Origin: Costus lasius
Lineage: Eukaryota; Streptophyta; Magnoliopsida; Zingiberales; Costaceae
Reading direction: 5' to 3'
Length of the DNA: 64,000 bases
NCBI GenBank assembly: GCA_027563935.2
Contig: CM050451.1
Location: 101,955,565 to 102,019,564, forward strand
Both the position numbers and the translations under genes were made by a program. Shown in pieces: positions 1-8,547 of this stretch. The number at the start of each line of letters is the position of its first letter. The first letter of the stretch is position 1. A model generated the notes under the pieces. The model was not told the DNA's origin. It did not search any database and saw only the letters and a program-made list of their open reading frames with translations.

Positions 1-436
1 TGCTTGTCACAATGTGAATAATCCTTGTATGCAAACAAGTGGCATACTTCCTCTGACTTGAGATCACTTGTGTTTCTAAATGATGATTGGCATTGTTTTG
101 AGGTAGTTCAATATCATTTGAAACATAATGGTTATAGACTATCTTGGATAATGAGCATGAGTCATGTTAGGGCACTAGTGATAGATATAGGATTGCCGTC
201 TCCTTGTTTGGAGTGTGATGTTCTAAAGGGGCCCCCTGGATGAGATGATTGAGAAAGTGTATGGCCATACCCAGATGACTATGTTCATTTGATCTAATCA
301 TTCTCATCATATTGGAATTACAGGATTGACACGCTTGTCCAATAAGAACATCCAGTGGCAAAGGAAACATGTATGTCTAGTGAATTGGATTCACACTTGT
401 GCTGTGGTTTGGGTGTAGTCTTGGAAGACTCTTTCC

Positions 437-501
437 TTTATATCGGGAGACAGTGATGTGTTGCTAGATACCCCTCACTGATCGTGATAACGTAAGTTAT
501 C
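437..501 (+). promoter_or_regulatory. LTR core promoter and cap-proximal hairpins (Cop-3 5' LTR)
   Basis: TATA-like TTTATATC at 437-444. It is followed by an inverted repeat CAGTGA (451-456) / TCACTG (475-480) flanking a very conserved TTGCTAGATACCCC, then a perfect hairpin GATAAC-GTAA-GTTATC (486-501). With a plant TATA-to-start distance of about 25-35 bp, transcription would start near 465-475, which puts the second hairpin at the 5' end of the RNA. The promoter call is inferred from motif and position. Confidence 0.65.
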
Positions 502-767
502 GTTACCGACATTTAAAGGAAACCCTTAGGGTCGCACAATTTGATGATATGGCTTACTTATGTCAGATCGTGTGCACTGAATTGTTTTGGTTCAGTTTAA
601 AGGAATTTAAACTCTGATTGTAAGTGAGATCTGGTCTGATCATGTTTGATTGATTAGGGCTTGAGATCGGTAAGCTTCGATCGAGAGAATTGATGCTAGA
701 TCGGTGAGATCAAGAGCATCAAGAGATGAATGGTTAGATCTTGAGCCTTTTGGTTTAATATGATCTA

Positions 768-772
768 GACCA
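768..772. repeat. Cop-1 target-site duplication GACCA (left copy)
   Basis: GACCA directly precedes the TG of Cop-1. The second copy is 18977-18981. The unoccupied sequence in the Cop-3 3' LTR has one copy of GACCA followed by AGGCTTGG, as expected for a 5-bp duplication. Confidence 0.95.
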
Positions 773-2479
773 TGTAAGGGCGCCCTTCAAGGGGGAGCGA
801 GAAAACCCTAAGGTGAGTACCCCTTTCAAGAGGGGGGCGCAAGTGACCTTTCTTTGTTTTCGCAGCGGAATTAGGGTTTCACATTTGATCGCATGCTATA
901 CATTCATATGATCAACTTAAACATCAAGTGAAAGATGTGTTACCATGGCCATGAGAAGGAGGTGGCTTGGAAGCAAAGACCAAGAGAGATCTTCTCCACA
1001 AGTGACGCACACAAGAAGAGAGATGGCTTCTTCTTGTTGATCTTTGTGCTAGCAAAGATCTTCAAGTGTTCTTGCCGAATGGAAGGGATGGGAGACGAGA
1101 TCTTGCTTGGGTGAGAGCTCCACACGTTCATCCACCTCTTCTCAACGCGCGCATTGCAAGAAGCCAAGCGAAGTGAAGTCAAGTGGTGAACGGCTTGGTG
1201 TTAGGCGTTTTGAAGAAGAGGCCATGATGACTTACCATAAATGGAAGCATGCACTCATAAACGACCAAAACGCCATCACCCTTTCGAACCATGCGTTCAC
1301 ATAAGTGAACTGGTTCTCTTTTGGTTCAATTGCATTTGGTTCAACAAACCAAACCAAATAAGCCCAAGCCCCTTGGTCTAGATCATATCAAACCCTTAGG
1401 TTCAAGATCTAACCGTTCATCTCCTGATGCTCCTGATCTCACCGATCTAGCATCACCTCTCTCGATCGAAGCTTACCGATCTCAAGCCCTAATCAATCAA
1501 ACATGATCAAACCAGATCTCAGTTACAATTAGAGATTAAATCCCTTTAAACTGAACCCAAACAATTCAGTCCACACGATCTGACTCAAGTAAGCCATATC
1601 ATCAAATTGTACGACCCTGAGGGTTTCCTTTGAATGTCGGTAACGATAACTTTCGTTATCACGATCAGTGAGGGGTATCTAGCAACACATCACTGTCTCC
1701 CGATATAAAGGAAAGAGTCTTCCAAGACTACTCCCAAAACACAGCACAAGGGTGAATGCACTTCACTAGGCACACATGTTTCCTTTGCCACTGGATGTTC
1801 TTATTGGACAAGCGTGTCAAGCCTGTGTCTCCAATATGATGAGTATGATTAGATCAGATGAACATTGTCACCTGGGTATGGCCATACACTTTCTCAATCA
1901 TCTCATTCAGGGGGCCCCTTTAGAACACCACACTCCTTGAACAAGGAGACGGCAATCCTTTATCTATCACTAGTGTCCTAACCTGACTCATGATCATTAT
2001 CCAAGATAGTCTATAATCATTATGTTTCAAATGATATTGAACTACCTCAAAACAATGACAATCATCATCTAGAAACACAAGTGATCTCAAGTCAGAGGAC
2101 ATGTGCCACTTGATGCAAACAAGGATTATTCACATTGTGACAAGCAATTGAATATCCTAGTAGGGTCTGTCCAGTACATCCAATGTACCCATGAGTCTAC
2201 ATCTTATTCCATGCTCGAAGCATCCTATAAGATTAGAACACATATTAGTCTCAATCATATCAAGGCTGTCTCATGTTCACCAAGATATCTCGACTAAGGA
2301 CTTTATAGCATGTCAGCCTAGCTGAACAGCTTTGAGACATTATTCAGTAGTACACTTATTACAGCAGACAAGGTAACAACCTGAATAATAACCATGCCTT
2401 TATAAACATAAGAGTTTATTACATGATACTTTTACAATCCCAAGGCCTCAAACATTAGCCTTAAGGGCATACCCTAACA
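773..2479 (-). repeat. Cop-1 3' LTR
   Basis: 1707 bp, same length as its partner at 17270-18976, with only scattered substitutions visible. On the sense strand it starts TGTTAGGG and ends CCCTTACA. The U5 end carries a CCCC/GGGG inverted repeat. Confidence 0.95.
1645..1709 (-). promoter_or_regulatory. LTR TATA and hairpin (Cop-1 3' LTR)
   Basis: Complement of GATATAAA at 1702-1709 is the TATA-like box. Hairpin GATAAC-TTTC-GTTATC (plus-strand reading) at 1645-1660. Confidence 0.6.
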
Positions 2480-2480
2480 A

Positions 2481-2490
2481 TCTCCCACTT
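2481..2490 (-). other. Polypurine tract of Cop-1
   Basis: AAGTGGGAGA on the sense strand, one base inside the 3' LTR, overlapping nothing coding. It primes plus-strand DNA synthesis in this element class. Confidence 0.85.
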
Positions 2491-2499
2491 GCACTTAAT

Positions 2500-5400
2500 C
2501 TAATGGTTGAGAAATCTCAAACCCATATTATTACAGTGCTTCTCATGCTTCTGCTGCGCCAGAGGCTTGGTAAGCGGGTCAGCCAGATTGTCGTCTGTAT
2601 GAACCTTGCATATTTTGATCTCGCCACGATCAATGATCTCTCGGATCAAGTGAAACCGTCTCTGTATGTGCTTGGACTTCTGGTGCGACCGTGGTTCCTT
2701 TGCTTGTGCGATTGCTGCAGTGTTATCACAGAAGATAACCAAAGGATCTGCACTCGAAGGAACAACACCAAGTTCTCTCACAAACTTACGAATCCACACT
2801 GCCTCCTTGGATGCTTCCGAGGCTGCAACATACTCGGCTTCTGTTGTGGAATCAGCAACAGTTGACTGTTTGAAACTCTTCCACACCACTGCTCCACCAT
2901 TCAAGCTAAAAACATAGCCTGATTGCGATCGGAAATCATCCTGGTCCGACTGGAACGAAGCGTCAATATATCCTTCTATACTGAGTTCTTCCTGACCACC
3001 ATATATCAAAAACATATCTTTGGTCCTCCGCAGATATTTTAAAAAGTTCTTGACCGCAATCCAGTGCGCCAACCCTGGATTACTTTGGAACCGACTGGTC
3101 ACGCTTAACCCGTAAGCAACGTCAGGGCGAGTACACAACATCGCATACATTATGGACCCAATAGCCGAAGCATAAGGCGTATTGTCCTTTTCATCTTTCT
3201 CAGTCTGTGTTTGTGGACACTGACTCTTTGAAAGATTCAGACCATGTCTGACTGGAAGATATCCTCTTTTAGAATTCTCTAAATGGAATCTCTCCAGGAC
3301 CTTATCGATGTAAGTACTCTGGCACAGCCCGAGAAGCCTCTTAGATCTATCCCTATAGATCTTCACACCTAATACATAGGCTGCTTCTCCTACATCTTTC
3401 ATCTGGAAACATTTTCCTAACCATGCCTTAACAGCATGCAGTTCAGGAATATCATTTCCAATGATCAAGATATCATCGACGTAGAGGATTAGGAATGTAA
3501 TTACGCTCCCACTAAACCTCTTATATACACACGGGTCATCTTCGTTCTTGATGAAACCAAACTCAGAGATTGATTCATCAAAACGAATATTCCAGCTTCT
3601 AGATGCTTGCTTAAGTCCATAAATGGACTTCTTTAACTTGCATATTTTATGACGATCTGATGGATTAGTGAAACCTTCAGGTTGTGTCATATACACATCC
3701 TCATCCAGTTTTCCAATAAGGAAAGCCGTCTTCACATCCATTTGCCAGATCTCATAATCGTAATATGCAGCTATCGCGAAAAGAATCCGAATAGACTTAA
3801 ACATGGCCACAGGTGAGAAAGTTTCATCATAATCTATCCCGTAGATTTGTTTGAAACCTTTCGCAACAAGCCTGCCTTTATAGGTAACCACGTTACCATC
3901 CATGTCAATCTTCTTCTTGAAGATCCATTTACAGCCTATGGGGATTACTCCCGGAGGCGGATCAACCAAATCCCAGACTTGGTTATCTGACATGGAGTCC
4001 ATCTCGGCTCGCATAGCTTCAAGCCATCTAGCTGACTCCGGTCCACTGACCGCATCCGCATAAGTGAGGGGTTCATCATTATCAATGATGTAGACTCCGT
4101 CATAGCGCTCAGGCTGACGACGGATCCTTCCCGATCTTCGCGGTTCCCGTGATATCTGAGCCTCAGGTTGTTCAATAACCTGCCCAACTGGCTCAGGCTC
4201 ATCCAACTGTGCTTGACTACTTTGTCCTTCATCTGGATTCTCATCCAGCTTTATTTCTCTCCCACTGGCCTCTTGCAGAAGAAACTCCTTCTCAAGAAAT
4301 ATGGCCGTTCGAGCAACAAATACCTTGTTCTCTTTGGGATTGTAGAAATAATAACCCTTAGTTTCCTTAGGGTAACCGACAAAGATGCATTTCTCAGATC
4401 TGCTCTCCAGTTTCCCAGAGGCGAGCTTTTTGACATAAGCCTCGCAACCCCAGATCCTGATAAATGTCAAGCTCGGCTGTTTCCCATACCATAACTCATA
4501 TGGCGTCTTTGAAACTGCCTTGGATGGCACTCGGTTTAGTACCTTTGCAGCTGTTTCCAGTGCAAATCCCCAAAAAGAGTATGGAAGAGTAGCCTGACTC
4601 ATCATAGAACGAACCATATCAAGTAACGTTCTATTTCTCCTCTCGGACACACCATTCCATTGCGGTGTTCCTGGCGGAGTGAGCTGTGAGATAATCCCAC
4701 ACTCCTTCAGATAGTCAGTAAACGCATGACTCAGGTATTCTCCACCTCGATCAGAATGAAGTGTCTTGATATTTCGGCCTAGCTGATTCTGTACTTCATT
4801 TTTGAACTCTTTGAACTTGTCAAAAGATTCACTTTTATGTCTCATCAAATAGACATAACCATACCTACTGAAATCATCAGTAAAGGTAATGAAATACTGA
4901 TAGCCACCTCTGGCATGTTTACTAAATGGCCCACACACATCACTGTGTATAAGGTCAAGTAAACCTGAAGCCCTTTGACCTTTGTGAAGAAAAGGTGACT
5001 TCGTCATTTTACCCATCAAACAAGCTTTGCATGTATCAATCTCCTCATAGGAGAATGATCCCAGCAGTCCATGATCATGCAACCGCTTAATGCGCTTCTT
5101 GTTAATATGGCCTAAACGACTATGCCATAGCAAGGTGCTGTCATCAGCATACTTGGCTTTCTTATTATCAATGTTTTGTATAGAATATTCCATGTCCAAC
5201 ATGAATAACCCATTGTTGATTGAACCAGTTGCATAAACAATATTATCATAAGATAAAACACACTTTGAAATCTTGCATTCAAAGGAAAACCCTTTCCTGA
5301 CAAGAGCAGGAATGGAGATAATATTTTTAGTGATATTGGGAACAAAGTAACAATTGTTTAATTCTAATACAATGCCAGATGGTAATGAGATGAAATAGTC

Positions 5401-6384
5401 TCCTACAGCAACAGCAGCAACCCGTGCCCCGTTTCCAACGCGTAGGTCCACCTCATGCTGTCCCACCTGCCTTCTTCTCTTGAGTTCCTGCACATTTGAA
5501 CAAATGTGAACTCCACATGCAGTGTCCAACACCCATGAAATAGAAGAAGAAGATAACATGACCTCAGTCACATATATACCTGAGCCAGAAGCGATGCTTC
5601 CCCTCTTATCTCCTTGGAGCGCTTTACAGTCCTTTTTCCAGTGACCCAGCTGGCCACAGTGGAAACACCTGTTGTCCTTCGACCGCTTCACCTTTTGTTT
5701 CAGCGCCTTACTGTAGTTCTTGACAGGGGCTTTGCCCTTCTTCCCCTTCTTCTTGTTCCTGGAAGGAACCATTAAGACAGAGGTTGAAGGCTTTCCCTTT
5801 AGAGTCTCCTCAGTAGTCAAGAGCATATTCAGCAGCTCTGCCGGAGTACAATCGATTTTGTTCATATTAAAGTTAATAATGAACGCATCGAAAGAAGGCG
5901 GGAGAGACTGCAGAATAATATCTACAGCAAGCTCCTGGTTGATGGTATGCCCCAGTTTCTCCAGAGCCTCCTTGTGCCCAATCATCTTGAGCACGTGAGC
6001 TCCCACTGGGCTCCCTTCAGCCAGTTTCCTATGAAAGAAAAGCTTTGTCAGATTATAGCGTTCTGTCCTCGCCTGTGCAGCATACAACATCTTGAGGTTC
6101 GCTATAATCTCTATAGCTGACATATCCTCATGCTGACGCTGCAGCGGTGGCGTCATAGACACTAGCATCAGGCAAGCAACATCAATGCTATCATTGACGT
6201 GCTTTTCATAGGCATCACGAACCGCCCTTGCGGCGTTCGCAGCGGGTTGAGGCGGCACAGCCGTCTCGAGGACATACAGTTTCCTCTCTGCCTTAAGAAC
6301 GATCTTAAGGTGTCCGAACCAGTCTGAGAAGTTTGGCCCAGCAAACTTCTCCCTTTCTAGTAGGGATCGCACATTGGAGCTCAT
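2500..6384 (-). CDS. Cop-1 Gag-Pol polyprotein, open reading frame intact (1294 aa)
   Basis: Single frame encoding all proteins for copia replication in cytoplasmic virus-like particles. UBN2-like Gag at residues 1-235; CCHC knuckle 240-253 (CFHCGQLGHWKKDC); protease near D287 (DTAC); integrase HHCC zinc site H421, H426, C452, C455 and catalytic D482, D545, E581 with exact D-35-E spacing; RT with D883 and YVDD 968-971; RNase H D1141, E1182, D1220; stop just before the PPT. Start chosen at ATG 6384 because MSxNVRSLLEREKF is shared by most copies. The frame is open, but compared with other copies it has unusual changes at conserved positions: N890I after TAFL in RT, T1140I next to the RNase H aspartate and G1223A in NTGA. 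It may therefore be impaired despite having no stop. Seen: motifs. Inferred: loss of activity. Confidence 0.96.
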   Translation of the reverse strand: MSSNVRSLLEREKFAGPNFSDWFGHLKIVLKAERKLYVLETAVPPQPAANAARAVRDAYEKHVNDSIDVACLMLVSMTPPLQRQHEDMSAIEIIANLKMLYAAQARTERYNLTKLFFHRKLAEGSPVGAHVLKMIGHKEALEKLGHTINQELAVDIILQSLPPSFDAFIINFNMNKIDCTPAELLNMLLTTEETLKGKPSTSVLMVPSRNKKKGKKGKAPVKNYSKALKQKVKRSKDNRCFHCGQLGHWKKDCKALQGDKRGSIASGSGIYVTEVMLSSSSISWVLDTACGVHICSNVQELKRRRQVGQHEVDLRVGNGARVAAVAVGDYFISLPSGIVLELNNCYFVPNITKNIISIPALVRKGFSFECKISKCVLSYDNIVYATGSINNGLFMLDMEYSIQNIDNKKAKYADDSTLLWHSRLGHINKKRIKRLHDHGLLGSFSYEEIDTCKACLMGKMTKSPFLHKGQRASGLLDLIHSDVCGPFSKHARGGYQYFITFTDDFSRYGYVYLMRHKSESFDKFKEFKNEVQNQLGRNIKTLHSDRGGEYLSHAFTDYLKECGIISQLTPPGTPQWNGVSERRNRTLLDMVRSMMSQATLPYSFWGFALETAAKVLNRVPSKAVSKTPYELWYGKQPSLTFIRIWGCEAYVKKLASGKLESRSEKCIFVGYPKETKGYYFYNPKENKVFVARTAIFLEKEFLLQEASGREIKLDENPDEGQSSQAQLDEPEPVGQVIEQPEAQISREPRRSGRIRRQPERYDGVYIIDNDEPLTYADAVSGPESARWLEAMRAEMDSMSDNQVWDLVDPPPGVIPIGCKWIFKKKIDMDGNVVTYKGRLVAKGFKQIYGIDYDETFSPVAMFKSIRILFAIAAYYDYEIWQMDVKTAFLIGKLDEDVYMTQPEGFTNPSDRHKICKLKKSIYGLKQASRSWNIRFDESISEFGFIKNEDDPCVYKRFSGSVITFLILYVDDILIIGNDIPELHAVKAWLGKCFQMKDVGEAAYVLGVKIYRDRSKRLLGLCQSTYIDKVLERFHLENSKRGYLPVRHGLNLSKSQCPQTQTEKDEKDNTPYASAIGSIMYAMLCTRPDVAYGLSVTSRFQSNPGLAHWIAVKNFLKYLRRTKDMFLIYGGQEELSIEGYIDASFQSDQDDFRSQSGYVFSLNGGAVVWKSFKQSTVADSTTEAEYVAASEASKEAVWIRKFVRELGVVPSSADPLVIFCDNTAAIAQAKEPRSHQKSKHIQRRFHLIREIIDRGEIKICKVHTDDNLADPLTKPLAQQKHEKHCNNMGLRFLNH

Positions 6385-6405
6385 GGTGTTCGTTGCTGCA
6401 GGAAT

Positions 6406-6436
6406 CTACAACAATGCAAGAACAGCAAGGTCAGTA
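6406..6436 (-). promoter_or_regulatory. Predicted branch point and 3' splice acceptor, Cop-1
   Basis: Sense strand: TACTGAC (6436-6430), T-rich stretch, then TTGTAG ending at 6406, about 20 nt before the gag ATG. Same arrangement in Cop-2, 3, 4, 7 and 8. Confidence 0.5.
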
Positions 6437-6478
6437 TCAATGTTTAGAATCAATCCAGGACTTAAGAAAGATTCTTTT

Positions 6479-6546
6479 TCTCACTATTTTATCTGGCTGA
6501 AAAATCCAGCAAAACAGCCCGAAAGAGTAGAACTCTTTTAGTGAGA
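6479..6546 (-). other. Three-way-junction RNA structure, Cop-1 leader
   Basis: Outer arms TCTCACTA/TAGTGAGA; inner stems GGCTG/CAGCC and AGAGT/ACTCT. See the Cop-3 copy at 21187-21254 for pairing. Confidence 0.6.
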
Positions 6547-6826
6547 TGGGATCCAGATTTCATACTTGGTCTCCGCGTCCCGCTCAAGCGAGATAAGATG
6601 CACAGAGATGACAAGCACTAATTTCTGGTAGGCTGTCCCAGCCAATCGCCAACCCGTGCGATTCCCCTTCACCTGGGCAATCCAGCAGACTGTGCCAACT
6701 GAGTTGGTACAACACAGTCTCTGATCCCTCAGATGGCTGCCTCCATGCACTACCATATGCGCCACATATGTAGCCTACATGGTCAAGCTGACCCGACCTA
6801 CTCTCTGGACCACCACGTGCTATGCT

Positions 6827-6831
6827 GAGCA
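6827..6831. repeat. Cop-2 target-site duplication GAGCA (left copy)
   Basis: GAGCA before the TG of Cop-2; second copy at 15933-15937. Joining the flanks restores GCTGAGCAACGAGAAG, as found in the uninterrupted leaders. Confidence 0.95.
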
Positions 6832-8527
6832 TGTAGGGTTCTAGAGGGGTCCCCTTCAAGGGGGAGCGAAACCCTATAGATGGCGCAAGTGGTCTTCTTT
6901 GTTTTAGCAGCGGAATTAGGGTTTAAAACTTGATCGCATGCTATACTTTCATATGATCAACTTAAACAACAAATGAAAGATTCGTTACCATGGCCATGGG
7001 AAGGAGGCGGCTTGGAAGCAAAGAGCAAGATAGATCTTCTCCACAAGTGACGCACACAAGAAGGTGGGATGACTTCTTCTTGTTGATCTTTGTGCTAGCA
7101 AAGATCTTCAAGAGTCCTTGCCGAATGGAAGGGATAGGTTGAGATGCTTCCTTGGCCGAGAGCTCTCCCTTGTCGTTCACCTTCTTCCACACGAGATGGC
7201 AAGCAAGCAACGTCAATGACAAGCGAGCAAAAGCGTTTAGGCGATAACATCAAAAAATGGCGTTACATGACTTCCCAAAATGGAAAGTCATGAAGCCATG
7301 TTCCAACGCCAAAACGCCTTCCTTCATGAACCATGCGTTCACATAGTGAACCGGTTCATTCTTTGGTTCAATTCGATTTGGTTCATAGACCAAAATCAAA
7401 CCAAGCCAAGCCAATACATGGTCTAGACCTTCTATGAACCTAATGGCTCAAGATCTAACCGTTCATCTCCTGATGCTCTTGATCTCACCGATCTAGCATC
7501 TCCTCTCTCGATCGAAGCTTACCGATCTCAAGCCCTAATCAATCAAACATGATCAGACTAGATCTCACTTACAATCAGAGTTTAAATCCCTTTAAACTGA
7601 ACCCAAATAATTCAGTCCACACGATCTGACTTAAGTAAGCCATATCATCAATTTGTGCGACCCTGAGGGTTTCCTTTAAATGTCGGTAACGATAACTTTC
7701 GTTATCACGATCAGTGAGGGGTATCTAGCAACACATCACTGTCTCCCGATATAAAGGAAAGAGTCTTCCAAGACTACTCCCAAACCACAGCACAAGTGTG
7801 AATCAACTTCACAAGGCATGCATGTGTCCTTTGCCACTGGATGTTCTTATTGGACAAGCGGGTCAAGCTTGTAACTCCAATACGATGAGCATGATTAGAT
7901 CAGATGAGCATAGTCATCTGGGTATGGCCATACACTTTCTCAATCATCTCATATAGGGGGGGCCCCTTTAGAACATCACACTCCTTGAACAAGGAGACGG
8001 CAATCCTATATCTATCACTAGTGCCCTAACCTGACTCATGATCATTATCCAAGATAGTCTATGATCATTATGTTTCAAATGATATTGAACTACCTCAAAA
8101 CAATGACAATCATCATTTAGTAACTCAAGTGATCTCAAGTCAGAGGACATGTGCCACTTAGTGCATACAAGGAATATTCACATTGTGACAAGCAATTGAA
8201 TATCCTAGTAGGGTCTGTCCAGTACATCCAATGTACCCATGAGTCTACATCTTATTCCATGCTCGAAGCATCCTATAAGATTAGAACACATATTAGTCTC
8301 AATCATATCAAGGCTGTCTCATGTTCACCAAGATATCTCGACTAAGGACATATAGCCTGTCAGCCTAGCTGAACAGCTTTGAGACATTATTCAGTAGTAC
8401 ACTTATTACTGCAGACAAGGTAACAACCTGAATAATAACCATGCCTTTATAAACATAAGAGTTTATTACATGATACTGTTACAATCCCAAAGGCCTCAAA
8501 CATTAGCCTTAAGGGCATACCCCAACA
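6832..8527 (-). repeat. Cop-2 3' LTR
   Basis: 1696 bp. Differences from the 5' LTR that I could see are few: GAAGGTGGGATG against GAAGGAGGGAAG, ACCGG against ATCGG, TTGGTTC against TTGGCTC. Confidence 0.95.
7691..7755 (-). promoter_or_regulatory. LTR TATA and hairpin (Cop-2 3' LTR)
   Basis: Hairpin GATAAC-TTTC-GTTATC at 7691-7706; complement of GATATAAA at 7748-7755. Confidence 0.6.
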
Positions 8528-8528
8528 A

Positions 8529-8538
8529 TCTCCCACTT
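8529..8538 (-). other. Polypurine tract of Cop-2
   Basis: AAGTGGGAGA on the sense strand next to the 3' LTR. Confidence 0.85.
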
Positions 8539-8547
8539 GCACTTAAT

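Larger units (their letters stand above)
1..772 (+). repeat. Cop-3 5' LTR, first part
   Basis: Matches 25590-26361 of the Cop-3 3' LTR with few differences (for example TTGTG against TTGAG near base 70). It contains the TATA box and promoter-proximal hairpins. It is cut at 772/773 by Cop-1. Confidence 0.93.
6385..6831 (-). other. Cop-1 leader, gag-proximal part
   Basis: Untranslated leader, cut by Cop-2 at 6831/6832 and continuing at 15938. Contains the predicted 3' splice site (6406-6436), the three-way junction (6479-6546) and the first bulged hairpin (about 6680-6720). No coding potential seen. Confidence 0.85.

Noticed and set aside
2103..2297. A 64-codon frame (MPLDANKDYSHCDK...) present in nearly every LTR, opposite to the element's sense
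   Set aside because: Antisense to the LTR and conserved only as far as the LTR itself is; no start context or coding-type variation.
2503..2865. A 120-codon frame opposite to the RNase H end of pol, repeated in each element
   Set aside because: Shadow of the conserved pol sequence on the other strand.
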